Source: CADEFX01 sp050260355
GTDB taxonomy: Bacteria > Pseudomonadota > Alphaproteobacteria > Rhizobiales > Hyphomicrobiaceae
Length of the DNA: 64,000 nt
NCBI GenBank assembly: GCA_050260355.1
Contig: JBLNBZ010000137.1
Location: 4,603 to 68,602, forward strand
Direction: 5' to 3'
Shown here: piece by piece, positions 33,009-41,534 of the stretch
How the letters are laid out: every line of letters begins with the position of its first letter
Position numbering within the stretch: the stretch's first letter is position 1
Program-made: the position numbers and the translations under genes
The notes under the pieces: model-generated
Told to the model about the DNA's origin: nothing
The model's database searches: none
The model's input: only the letters and a program-made list of their open reading frames with translations

Positions 33009-34298
33009 ATGGCTGAGAAAAATTCCGGACCTGCCTTCTCCACACTCGCCATTCACGCGGGCGCCGCGCCCGATCCTTCGACAGGGGCACGCGCCACGCC
33101 GATCTATCAAACCACCTCCTTCGTGTTCAACGACGCGGAGCATGCGGCGGCGCTGTTCGGGCTGCAGGTGTTCGGCAACATCTACACCCGCATCATGAAT
33201 CCGACGCAAGGTGTGCTCGAGCAGCGCGTCGCAGCGCTCGAGGGCGGCACCGCGGCGCTGGCGGTGGCATCCGGTCATGCTGCGCAGTTCCTGGTTTTCC
33301 ACACGCTGCTCGATCCTGGCGACGAGTTCGTCGCCGCGCGGCAGCTCTACGGCGGCTCCGTCAACCAGTTCAATCACGCGTTCAAGAAGTTCAACTGGAA
33401 CGTGGCCTGGGCCGACGGCACCGAACCTCAAACCTTCGAGAAGGCGATCACGCCGAAGACCAAAGCCATCTTCTGCGAGTCGATCGCCAACCCGGGCGGC
33501 GTCGTCGTGGACCTGCCTGCGATCGCTGCCATCGCCAAGAAGCACGGACTGCCCTTCATCGTCGACAACACGCTGGCAACGCCCTACCTGTGCCGGCCCA
33601 AGGAGCACGGCGCCGACATCGTGGTTCATTCCCTGACCAAGTTCATGGGCGGGCAGGGCAATTCGATCGGCGGCGTGATCGTCGACTGCGGCACCTACGA
33701 CTGGATCAAGGCCGGCAAGAGATATCCGGTGCTGACGGAGCCCAACGCCAGCTACAACGGCATGGTGCTGGCCGAGACGTTCGGCAATTTCGCCTTCGCC
33801 ATCGCCGCGCGCGTCATGGGTTTGCGCGATATCGGCCCGGCCATCTCGCCGTTCAACGCGTTCCTGATCCTCAACGGGATCGAGACGCTGCCTCTGCGCA
33901 TGGCGCGTCACTGCGAGAACGCGCTCGCTGTCGCCCAGTGGCTGTCCAAGCGTCCCGAGGTGGCCTGGGTCAACTATGCGGGGCTGCCGGACAACAAGTA
34001 TCACGCCATTGCCCGCAGAATCTGCCCCAAGGGCGCGGGCGCCGTATTCACGTTCGGGCTCAAGGGCGGCTATGATGCGGGTGTGAAGCTCGTCGCCGGG
34101 TTGAAGCTCTTCTCGCACCTCGCCAACATCGGCGACACGCGCAGCCTGGTCATCCATCCCGCATCGACCACGCACAGCCAGCTCACGAAGGAGCAGCGTG
34201 CGGCAGCCGGCGCCGGCGATGATGTCGTGCGTCTGTCAATCGGCATCGAGGATCCGGACGACATCATCGCCGACCTGGAGCAGGCGCTGGCGGCCTGA
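33009..34298 (+). CDS. metY: O-acetylhomoserine sulfhydrylase (MetY)
   Basis: 429 residues, full length for MetY. Landmarks: TLAIHAGAAPDPSTGARATP at the start, YTRIMNPTQGVLEQRVAALEGG for the PLP phosphate-binding loop (here in part) and the PLP lysine in VHSLTKFMGG. The long insert and length (~430) separate MetY from MetB (~390). It makes homocysteine directly from O-acetylhomoserine and sulfide in the cytoplasm. No SAM-II or other riboswitch pattern was found in the 69 bp upstream. Gene stands apart from metX; hom, which supplies homoserine, is 5 kb away. Confidence 0.93.
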   Translation: MAEKNSGPAFSTLAIHAGAAPDPSTGARATPIYQTTSFVFNDAEHAAALFGLQVFGNIYTRIMNPTQGVLEQRVAALEGGTAALAVASGHAAQFLVFHTLLDPGDEFVAARQLYGGSVNQFNHAFKKFNWNVAWADGTEPQTFEKAITPKTKAIFCESIANPGGVVVDLPAIAAIAKKHGLPFIVDNTLATPYLCRPKEHGADIVVHSLTKFMGGQGNSIGGVIVDCGTYDWIKAGKRYPVLTEPNASYNGMVLAETFGNFAFAIAARVMGLRDIGPAISPFNAFLILNGIETLPLRMARHCENALAVAQWLSKRPEVAWVNYAGLPDNKYHAIARRICPKGAGAVFTFGLKGGYDAGVKLVAGLKLFSHLANIGDTRSLVIHPASTTHSQLTKEQRAAAGAGDDVVRLSIGIEDPDDIIADLEQALAA

Positions 34299-34384
34299 TC
34301 CCTCGTCTGCGCTGAACAGGGAACTTTCGATGTCTGATGGAGTTAGCCACCGCTAACGTAATCGGACGCGGAAGGAAATCTCAG

Positions 34385-34675
34385 ATGATCAGATATTTGG
34401 TGCCGGCGGCCATCGTGTCGCTGGGTGTGATCTCGTGTGCCTCGGCGGGCCCCGTTTCATCGGCTGGGCAATTGAAGCAAGTGACGGAGACGACGCCCAT
34501 CCAGGTGCAGGACCGCCGTGATGTCGAGGACCGTCGCCGCATGCGGAGAAACCGCTATATCGCAGGCCGCAGATATCACTCCGCCCCGCACGGCTGGCAC
34601 CGCTACCATAGGCGCCCGGGTGACTGGCGCACCCGCGGCTGCATCATCGTTGGTCCGGTTTGGTTCTGTCCCTGA
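34385..34675 (+). CDS. Small secreted basic protein, Hyphomicrobiales type
   Basis: 96 residues from ATG 34385. A signal peptide (AAIVSLGVISCASA) is followed by a Gln/Thr linker and a very basic His/Arg/Tyr-rich part: RRNRYIAGRRYH, HGWHRYHRRPGDWRTRGC, ending IIVGPVWFCP. The ending with RGC and WFCP, two cysteines seven to nine residues apart, is a family trait I recognise from many Rhizobiales genomes without known function. GGAAG upstream supports the start. A GC-rich hairpin follows the stop. Confidence 0.75.
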   Translation: MIRYLVPAAIVSLGVISCASAGPVSSAGQLKQVTETTPIQVQDRRDVEDRRRMRRNRYIAGRRYHSAPHGWHRYHRRPGDWRTRGCIIVGPVWFCP

Positions 34676-34698
34676 TCGCACAGCCATGACTTGAGTTT

Positions 34699-34730
34699 GC
34701 GGCCCGAGAGCAGCGACGCTTTCGGGCCGC
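34699..34730 (+). terminator. GC-rich hairpin, possible terminator without T tail
   Basis: GCGGCCCGA (34699-34707) and TCGGGCCGC (34722-34730) form a perfect 9-bp stem with a 14-base loop just after the 96-residue protein. There is no run of T's, so it may act as a transcript-end stabiliser rather than a classical terminator. Confidence 0.5.
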
Positions 34731-34867
34731 GCCTGCATGCCAATGCCGGATTGCTCGCGCCGGCCCGGCTTTCGTCGTAAGCTTGCCGCAGGCAAGTGAG
34801 ACCGCCGGGTCAACCGTCGCAGGGTGCGATGAGTGCTGAGTGCGGCGGCGTGACGGAGGAGCGGGCA

Positions 34868-35446
34868 ATGAGCATTGCAGACCCGAACCGCGTGATCCTG
34901 ACGGGCGAGAACCCATTCATTCGGTTGAGCCCCGTCGACAGCGACAACTACACGACCAACGCCAGCTTCTGGCGCATCATTTTCTGCCCCGCCGGACCTG
35001 GGCATGTGCTCTATCTCAAGAGCGAGTTGACCGACAACCGCTGGCGCATCTATTCCGACAACATCGCCATGGCGCGCTGGCTGCAGTCGACCGTGCAAGG
35101 GATGCTCAATGCCGAGACGAAGGACACGAGCATCCCTGTCGTCGATGCCGAGTTCACAAAGGCGGGCGATGCACGGGATTTCTGGACCGAGCGCGTGAAG
35201 GCGACGGGTGAGGAAGTCCTGCTCACCTGGTACCAGATCGGCGACCCGCTGCTGATCCACACTCAACCCAACGCGCAGCCGGAGCGGCCCTATGGCGTGT
35301 GCACGGTGCTGGTCCCGGCGCTCGGCGCGCGGCTGTCGCGCAATGGCGTCGAGGCCGCCGGCAAACCGTGGCCACGCCAGCGGGAGGGCCGGCCGTTCAG
35401 CACGTGTGCGCTGGCATTCTCGGAAAGCTGGACGGATGCGCGCTAG
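34868..35446 (+). CDS. Conserved-looking protein of unknown function
   Basis: 192 residues from ATG 34868, with GGAGGAG seven bases upstream (a longer start at 34829 is possible). No signal or hydrophobic helix. The sequence has SFWRIIFCPAGPGHVLYLKSEL and YSDNIAMARWLQ, then TWYQIGDPLLIHTQPN, suggesting a compact alpha/beta domain with aromatic patches. The C-terminal region has VLVPALGARLSRNG. I do not recognise the family. The gene is isolated, convergent with phaC, 40 bp apart. A hairpin CTTGCC-GCA-GGCAAG (34782-34796) lies upstream. Confidence 0.7.
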   Translation: MSIADPNRVILTGENPFIRLSPVDSDNYTTNASFWRIIFCPAGPGHVLYLKSELTDNRWRIYSDNIAMARWLQSTVQGMLNAETKDTSIPVVDAEFTKAGDARDFWTERVKATGEEVLLTWYQIGDPLLIHTQPNAQPERPYGVCTVLVPALGARLSRNGVEAAGKPWPRQREGRPFSTCALAFSESWTDAR

Positions 35447-35486
35447 GCGAAGGCTCTGGCGATGCGCGGCAGGCGGATGAGGGCAG

Positions 35487-37337
35487 CTACCCCTTCACCT
35501 TGACGTAGCTGCCGGGTGCATCCTCGATCACGCCGAGCTTGGCGCCGGGCTCGCGTGCATCGACCATCCCGCCGGAGTGGGATGCGAGCCACGCTGTCCA
35601 GTGCGGCCACCAGGACCCTGGCGTCTCCTTGGCGCCCTCGAGCCATTCCTCCAGCGTGTCAACGCGGTCCGGATTGGTCCAGAACTGATACTTGGGCTTT
35701 TTGCCGGCCTCCGGCGGCGGGTTGACCACGCCGGCGATGTGTCCCGAGCCAGAAAGGACGAACTCGACCGGCCCACCGAACAGGCGCGAGCCCATGAAGA
35801 CCGACTTGGCCGGCGCGATGTGATCCTCGCGTGTGGCGAGCTCGTAGATTGGCAGCTTCACCTTCCTCAGGTCGAGCCGCACGCCGCCAAGCGTCATCCG
35901 CCCCTTTGCCAGCTTGTTCTCGTGGTAGAACTCGCGCAGATAGAACTTGTGGTTTGCGGCCGGCATCCGCGTCGAATCCTGGTTCCAGAACAGGAGATCG
36001 AACGGGAACGGCTTCTTCCCCAGCATGTAGTTGTTGACGACATAGGGCCAAATCAGGTCGCGCGGCCGCAGCAGGTTGAACACGGTGGCCATGCGCGACC
36101 CATCGAGATAGCCGCGCTCGGCCATCATCTCCTCGAGCGCCTTGAGTTGGGTCTCGTCTATGAACAGCGCCAGGTCTCCGGCCTTGCTGAAATCGGCCTG
36201 GGCCGCCAGGAATGTGGCTGACGCGAAGGGCTCCTGCCCGCGCGCCGCGTTGTAGGCGAGTGTCGAGGCGAGCAGCGTGCCGCCCACGCAATAGCCCAGA
36301 ACGTTGGCCTTCTCTGCACCGGTCTCGCGCAGAACCGCGTCGGTTGCCGAAAGGATGCCTTCCTTCATGTAATCCTCGAACGTCTTGCCTGCGAGACGCT
36401 CGTCGGGATTGACCCATGAGACGACGAACACCGTGAAGCCCTGCGACACGGCGTACTTGATGAAGGACTTCGGCGGCGTGAGGTCGAGAATGTAGAACTT
36501 GTTGATCCACGGCGGCACGATGAGAAGCGGCAGCTCGTGCACTTTCTCGGTCGTCGGCGTGTACTGGATGAGCTGCAGCACGTCGTTCTGCCAGATCACC
36601 TTTCCGGGCGTGATGGCGAGGTTTCGGCCTACCTCGAATGCCGACACGTCGGTCTGGCTGAGCTGGAGGAGGTCCGGCGACTTCTTCAAGTCGGCGAGAA
36701 GCTGCTGTACCCCGCGCACGAGGTTCTCGCCGTTCGAGGACAGCGTCTCGCGCAGGATCTCAGGGTTGGTCATCGGGAAGTTGGACGGCGACATCGCGCT
36801 CATGATCTGGCGCAGATAGTACTCGGCCCGTTGCCGGGTGCGCTCGTCCAGGCCTTGGGTCTCATCGAGCAGCTTCTCGGCCCAATTGTTGGTGACGAGA
36901 TAGGACTGCTTCCAGAAGTCGAAGTAGGGATTGGACGTCCATTCGGGGTCGCGGAAGCGGCCATCGCCCGGCTCCGGCTCCGCCACCGGATCGACATCCT
37001 GGCCCGCCGTCCGGCGCAAGGCATTATTCCATACATCGAGATAGCCGCGGGCGAGCTCGGCCTGGGCCTCGAACGCCTTGGCGGGGTCGCGCACCCAGCG
37101 CTCGGCGACCTCGCCGAAGACCTTGGTCATTTCGGCCAGCTCGCTGGACGGGCTATAGGGCCCGCCGTCGGTTTTGGCGCGCTCGATGAGGCCGGCGAGC
37201 GCCTTGCTGCCCTCCTCCAGGAAGCGCAACACGTTCCGCGCGAATTCGTCGGGCTTGGCAACCGTATAGGCGCTCAAGTCCAAATCAGAGGGAGGAACGG
37301 GCTTCTGCATCGGCTGTCTCTCGTCATGGCGGGCCAT
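35487..37337 (-). CDS. phaC: Class I polyhydroxyalkanoate synthase
   Basis: 616 residues, typical for class I PhaC. The N-terminal domain with GRNLAITPGKVIWQND precedes an alpha/beta hydrolase. The catalytic triad is visible: Cys350 in the lipase-like box GYCVGG, Asp505 in TREDHIAP and His533 in GSGHIAGV. It polymerises (R)-3-hydroxyacyl-CoA into storage granules. phaA, phaB, phaR and phasin genes are not adjacent. An alternative start at ATG 37310 (MQKPVPPSD) is possible. The 188-bp gap to the divergent lipoprotein gene holds its promoter and a small inverted repeat. Confidence 0.95.
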   Translation of the reverse strand: MARHDERQPMQKPVPPSDLDLSAYTVAKPDEFARNVLRFLEEGSKALAGLIERAKTDGGPYSPSSELAEMTKVFGEVAERWVRDPAKAFEAQAELARGYLDVWNNALRRTAGQDVDPVAEPEPGDGRFRDPEWTSNPYFDFWKQSYLVTNNWAEKLLDETQGLDERTRQRAEYYLRQIMSAMSPSNFPMTNPEILRETLSSNGENLVRGVQQLLADLKKSPDLLQLSQTDVSAFEVGRNLAITPGKVIWQNDVLQLIQYTPTTEKVHELPLLIVPPWINKFYILDLTPPKSFIKYAVSQGFTVFVVSWVNPDERLAGKTFEDYMKEGILSATDAVLRETGAEKANVLGYCVGGTLLASTLAYNAARGQEPFASATFLAAQADFSKAGDLALFIDETQLKALEEMMAERGYLDGSRMATVFNLLRPRDLIWPYVVNNYMLGKKPFPFDLLFWNQDSTRMPAANHKFYLREFYHENKLAKGRMTLGGVRLDLRKVKLPIYELATREDHIAPAKSVFMGSRLFGGPVEFVLSGSGHIAGVVNPPPEAGKKPKYQFWTNPDRVDTLEEWLEGAKETPGSWWPHWTAWLASHSGGMVDAREPGAKLGVIEDAPGSYVKVKG

Positions 37338-37437
37338 CCGCTAGCCGCCCGCGCGGCCGCCACAATTTCCGCGTCGAATCGTTTCGCAAACGTAGTTTGC
37401 TGAGGTTTTAACTGTGGGTCCCCATCCTGACAACGTA

Positions 37438-37451
37438 CCTAAGAATTTAGG
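37438..37451. repeat. Short inverted repeat upstream of divergent phaC and lipoprotein genes
   Basis: CCTAA-GAAT-TTAGG is a perfect 5-bp inverted repeat in an A/T-rich patch in the divergent promoter region. It could be a small operator or part of a promoter; its effect is not known. Confidence 0.35.
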
Positions 37452-37525
37452 AATCTGATACAAGCCCGCCTATGCCCAGATTGGATGACACAACAGTCGC
37501 ACATGGTGGCCCGGGGAGGAGCCGG

Positions 37526-37738
37526 ATGCGCCGTATCGGCGTCCTGGCGGTATCGGCAACTGTCGTAGCGCTGGCCGGCTGCGCCGACAGCCTGCCCACC
37601 GCCTCATTGCCCGACTTGGTGAAAGACCCCCGCAAATTCCTCACCAAGGAGGAGCAGCAGCAGGCGATCAACGATCTGTCGCAGAAGAAGGCGGCTCAGG
37701 AGGCCGAGGCCGACAAGCCGGTGGACAAGCCCAAGTAG
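37526..37738 (+). CDS. Small lipoprotein
   Basis: 70 residues from ATG 37526, with GGGGAGGAG about five bases upstream. The lipobox ALAGC (Cys at residue ~19) marks lipid attachment in the inner or outer membrane. The rest is a Lys/Glu/Gln-rich helix (KEEQQQAINDLSQKKAAQEAE) ending in a Lys/Pro tail. Such short lipoproteins are common in Hyphomicrobiales and have no defined role. A start at 37472 would push the lipobox away from the N-terminus and is rejected. Confidence 0.75.
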   Translation: MRRIGVLAVSATVVALAGCADSLPTASLPDLVKDPRKFLTKEEQQQAINDLSQKKAAQEAEADKPVDKPK

Positions 37739-37866
37739 GGCGACCCCGCGGTCAGCCGTTCGCCGCCGACCGGCGCTAATTCTGCCCCGATTGTTCGATT
37801 TCTGGTAAAGCGGAACAAGAACGGGTACTTGTCCACGTCCTCACTTCGAGCGCACGGGTATCGACC

Positions 37867-39093
37867 TTGATTGAAGAGTTTCACCGCATCAAGCGGCTGC
37901 CGCCTTATGTCTTTGCCGAGGTCAACCGGCTTAAGGCCTCAGCCCGCGCCAACGGCGCCGACATCATCGATCTCGGCATGGGCAATCCGGACATGCCGAC
38001 GCCCCAGCACATCGTCGACAAGATGGTGGAGACCATCAACAAGCCGCGCACGAACCGCTACTCGGCCTCCAAGGGCATACCAGGGCTGCGCAAGGCGCAA
38101 GCTGCCTACTATGCGCGCCGCTTCGGCGTCCGGCTCGATCCCGACCGGCACATCGTTGCCACACTCGGCTCGAAAGAGGGCTTCGCCAACATGGCGCAGG
38201 CGATAACCGCGCCCGGCGACGTGATCCTCGTTCCAAACCCGACCTATCCGATCCACGAGTTCGGCTTCATCATCTCGGGCGCCGCCATCCGGCACCTGCC
38301 CGCGACCACCGGCACCGATTTCCTGCGTGCCGTCGACCGCGCTGCGCGCCATTCGATTCCCAAGCCTCTGGCGATGGTGCTGAGCTATCCATCCAACCCG
38401 ACGGCGATGACGGCCGATCTCGCCTTCTACACGGAGGCGGTTCAGCTCGCCAAAAAGCTCGACCTGATCATTCTGTCCGACCTCGCCTACGCCGAGATCT
38501 ACTTCGACGCTAACCCGCCGCCGTCGGTGCTTCAGGTGCCGGGAGCGATGGACGTAGCGGTGGAGTTCACCTCGCTGTCCAAGACCTACAGCATGCCCGG
38601 CTGGCGCATGGGCTTTGCTGTCGGCAACGAGCGCCTGATCTCCGCCCTTGCCCGCGTCAAATCCTATCTCGACTATGGGGCATTCACGCCGGTGCAGGTG
38701 GCAGCGGCCGCCGCCCTGAACGGCCCGCAGGATTGCGTTGCCGAGATCCGGGAGACCTATAAACGCCGCCGCGACTGCCTGGTTGACAGCTTTGCCCGCG
38801 CCGGCTGGCGCATCCCGCCGCCGCCGGCAACCATGTTCGCCTGGGCGCCGATACCCGAGCCCCTGGCCCACCTGGGCTCTGTGGAGTTCTCCAAGCTGCT
38901 GATCGAGAAAGCCGACGTGGCGGTCTCCCCCGGCCTCGGCTTCGGCGAGCATGGTGAAGGCTACGTGCGCATCGCCCTGGTCGAGAACGAGCAGCGCATT
39001 AGGCAAGCCGCCCGGAGCATCAAAAAGTTCCTCGCCCAGGGTGTCGAAAGCATGCATAACGTGATACCGATCCGCGAAACTGCAAACCGGTAA
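37867..39093 (+). CDS. Class I aminotransferase, AlaC/LL-DAP aminotransferase-like
   Basis: 408 residues from a TTG start. MIEEFHRIKRLPPYVFAEV opens as in AlaC-type transaminases. LGMGNPDMPTP, NPTYPIHEFGF, LSYPSNPTA and the PLP lysine in SLSKTYSMPGWRMGF mark fold type I. In Hyphomicrobiales this gene stands next to hom, glpX and recJ. The physiological donor/acceptor pair is probably glutamate/pyruvate or an aspartate-family intermediate, which the hom neighbour supports. No ATG start exists in the first turn of the fold, so TTG is accepted. Confidence 0.87.
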   Translation: MIEEFHRIKRLPPYVFAEVNRLKASARANGADIIDLGMGNPDMPTPQHIVDKMVETINKPRTNRYSASKGIPGLRKAQAAYYARRFGVRLDPDRHIVATLGSKEGFANMAQAITAPGDVILVPNPTYPIHEFGFIISGAAIRHLPATTGTDFLRAVDRAARHSIPKPLAMVLSYPSNPTAMTADLAFYTEAVQLAKKLDLIILSDLAYAEIYFDANPPPSVLQVPGAMDVAVEFTSLSKTYSMPGWRMGFAVGNERLISALARVKSYLDYGAFTPVQVAAAAALNGPQDCVAEIRETYKRRRDCLVDSFARAGWRIPPPPATMFAWAPIPEPLAHLGSVEFSKLLIEKADVAVSPGLGFGEHGEGYVRIALVENEQRIRQAARSIKKFLAQGVESMHNVIPIRETANR

Positions 39094-39105
39094 TCTCACG
39101 TCAGC

Positions 39106-40431
39106 ATGGTCGAGCCCTTGAAACTTGGCGTGGCCGGGCTCGGCACCGTCGGCGCCGGGCTTGTCGGCCTCCTTTCCGCCCATGGAGCGCGTGTTGGAGC
39201 AGGCCTCGGCCGCCAGATCAAGCTCGTCGGCGTGTCCGCGCGCCATCGCGACAAGCCGCGCGGCATCGATCTTGGGCAAGCCCGCTGGTTCGATGATGCT
39301 ACAAGGCTGGCGACCGATCCGGGCATCGATTGCTTCGTTGAGCTGATCGGCGGAGAGGACGGCCCTGCCAAGCGAGCGGTCGAAGCCGCTCTCGGCGCCC
39401 GCAAGCATGTCGTCACGGCCAACAAGGCCTTGCTTGCGCGCCACGGCGTGGAGTTGGCCCGGCTCGCTGAAAAAAATGGTGTTGCGCTCAACTTCGAGGC
39501 GGCAGTCGCCGGCGGGATTCCCGTCATCAAGACCATGCGCGAGGCGCTCGCCGGCAACCAGATCCGGCGCGTCTACGGCATCCTCAACGGCACCTGCAAC
39601 TATATCCTGACGCAGATGCAGGAGGAGGGACGGCCGTTCGCCGACGTGCTCAAGGAAGCGCAGGCCAAAGGCTACGCCGAGGCCGACCCGACCTTCGACA
39701 TCGGCGGCTTCGATACGGCGCACAAGCTCGCCCTGCTCACGAGTCTCGCATTCGGGACGCGCGTCGCCTTCGATCAGATCCACATCGAGGGCATCGAGTC
39801 GATCACTGCTGCGGATATCGAGGCCGCCGACGATCTCGGCTACCGCATCAAGCTGCTCGGCGTCTCCATGCTGACCGAGAGCGGCATCGAGCAGCGCGTG
39901 CATCCGGCCATGGTGCCGAAGCACTCGGCCATCGCCGAGGTTTCGAGCGTTACCAACTGCGTGGCGATCGACGGTGATTTCGTCAACACCCTGCTGCTGG
40001 TCGGCCCGGGCGCGGGCGGCAAGGCGACCGCCTCCGCCGTCATGAGCGACATCGTCGATCTGGCGCGCGGCCTGGTGCTGCCGCCGTTCACCGTGCCGTC
40101 TGCCGCCTTGAAGCCCTACAAGCGCGCAAGGCTCGGTCAGCATCAGGGCGCCTACTACATCCGCTTGTCGGTATACGATCGGCCCGGGGCGATGGCATCC
40201 ATCGCCAAGCGCATGGGCGATCGCGAGGTGTCGTTGGAAAGCATCGTCCAACGTCGGCCGAAGAAGTCGCTGCCCGGCATCGACGCCCGGCCGCCTGATG
40301 GAATGCCGACCCCGCTCGTGTTGATCACCCACGAGACGACCGAGGAAGCAATCCGCAAGGCGCTCGATGCCATCGAAGGCGACGGGAAGGTGTCCGAACG
40401 GCCGCAGATGATACGGATCGAGAGATTGTAA
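39106..40431 (+). CDS. hom: Homoserine dehydrogenase
   Basis: 441 residues, 12 bp after the aminotransferase. GVAGLGTVGAGLVGLL is the NAD(P) loop; TANKALLARHG and NFEAAVAGGIPVIKTMREAL (shown in part) are dehydrogenase hallmarks, with GILNGTCNYIL near residue 160. The C-terminal ~90 residues have YYIRLSVYDRPGAMASIA, an ACT domain, so threonine-type feedback is likely. It reduces aspartate semialdehyde to homoserine for methionine and threonine. Probably co-transcribed with the aminotransferase and glpX. Confidence 0.95.
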   Translation: MVEPLKLGVAGLGTVGAGLVGLLSAHGARVGAGLGRQIKLVGVSARHRDKPRGIDLGQARWFDDATRLATDPGIDCFVELIGGEDGPAKRAVEAALGARKHVVTANKALLARHGVELARLAEKNGVALNFEAAVAGGIPVIKTMREALAGNQIRRVYGILNGTCNYILTQMQEEGRPFADVLKEAQAKGYAEADPTFDIGGFDTAHKLALLTSLAFGTRVAFDQIHIEGIESITAADIEAADDLGYRIKLLGVSMLTESGIEQRVHPAMVPKHSAIAEVSSVTNCVAIDGDFVNTLLLVGPGAGGKATASAVMSDIVDLARGLVLPPFTVPSAALKPYKRARLGQHQGAYYIRLSVYDRPGAMASIAKRMGDREVSLESIVQRRPKKSLPGIDARPPDGMPTPLVLITHETTEEAIRKALDAIEGDGKVSERPQMIRIERL

Positions 40432-40474
40432 TATGTATTGGGTAAAGTAGGCGGATAGCTCATTGGGAGGAGTT

Positions 40475-41461
40475 ATGGCCGAGGAGAAAAAAGCTACGCT
40501 CGACCGCGTTCTGTCGATCGAGATCGCCCGTGTGACGGAGGCGGCGGCCATTGCGGCGGCGCGGTTGCGCGGGCGCGGCGATGTCAAGGGAGCCGACAAG
40601 GCTGCGGTTGACGCCATGCGGCGTGAGCTTTCCAAGCTGGCGATCCGGGGCCGCGTGGTGATCGGCGAAGGGGAGATGGATGAAGCGCCGATGCTCTACA
40701 TCGGCGAGGAGGTCGGCACCGGCGAGGGGCCGCGCGTCGACATCGCCGTCGATCCGCTCGAAGGAACCACGATCTGCGCCAAGGCCATGCCCAATGCGCT
40801 GGCCGTGCTGGCAATCTCGGCCGAGGGCGGGCTTCTGCACGCGCCCGACATGTACATGAACAAGATCGCCATCGGCCCCGGGTATCCGGAGGGCATCGTC
40901 GATCTCGACCGCTCGCCCGAGGACAACCTCAACGCGCTCGCCAAGGCCAAGGGCGTGCCGGTGTCGGAGGTCACGGCGTGCATCCTCGACCGTCCGCGGC
41001 ACACCGAGCTCATCAACGCGGTGCGCAAGGTCGGTGCAGGCATCCAGCTCATTCCGGACGGCGACATCGCCGGCGTGATCTGGACCACCGATCCCGAGAA
41101 AACGAACGTGGACATCTACCTCGGCAGCGGCGGCGCGCCCGAGGGCGTGCTGGCGGCAGCGGCACTCAGGTGCATCGGCGGCCAGATGCAGGGTCGCCTG
41201 ATGCCGCTCAAGGAGGAGGAGAAGAAGCGCGCCTACGACATGGGCATTACCGACATCAATCGCAAGTTCTCCATGCACGAGATGGCGTCGGGCGATGTGA
41301 TCTTTTCGGCGACCGGTGTGACGGACGGCTCCCTGCTCAGCGGCGTCCACTTCCGCCAGGGATTTGCCGAGACCGAGACGGTGGTGCTGCGCGCGGCCAC
41401 GGGAACCGTGCGTCGGCTCAAGACCACGTTCCGCATGATCGGGACGAAGGCTACGGTGTAG
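40475..41461 (+). CDS. glpX: Class II fructose-1,6-bisphosphatase
   Basis: 328 residues from ATG 40475 with GGGAGGAG immediately upstream. VIGEGEMDEAPMLYIGE (about 64-80) and VDPLEGTTICAKA supply the Asp/Glu metal ligands typical of GlpX/class II FBPases. VTACILDRPRH and ATGVTDGSLL are also conserved. It removes the C1 phosphate of fructose 1,6-bisphosphate in gluconeogenesis; in autotrophs or methylotrophs it can serve as bifunctional FBPase/SBPase, which the sequence alone does not show. Follows hom by 43 bp in a conserved gene order. Confidence 0.95.
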   Translation: MAEEKKATLDRVLSIEIARVTEAAAIAAARLRGRGDVKGADKAAVDAMRRELSKLAIRGRVVIGEGEMDEAPMLYIGEEVGTGEGPRVDIAVDPLEGTTICAKAMPNALAVLAISAEGGLLHAPDMYMNKIAIGPGYPEGIVDLDRSPEDNLNALAKAKGVPVSEVTACILDRPRHTELINAVRKVGAGIQLIPDGDIAGVIWTTDPEKTNVDIYLGSGGAPEGVLAAAALRCIGGQMQGRLMPLKEEEKKRAYDMGITDINRKFSMHEMASGDVIFSATGVTDGSLLSGVHFRQGFAETETVVLRAATGTVRRLKTTFRMIGTKATV

Positions 41462-41534
41462 GCGCCCCTCACGGGGTCAGCTCTGGTGCGCCGCAGCGGG
41501 TCTGCGTAAGCCGCCCATTTGAACGGGTCGGTTC

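Noticed and set aside
37939..40635. 898-codon minus-strand open frame opposite aminotransferase and hom
   Set aside because: It spans two well-supported genes and has no family motif; typical high-GC antisense artefact.
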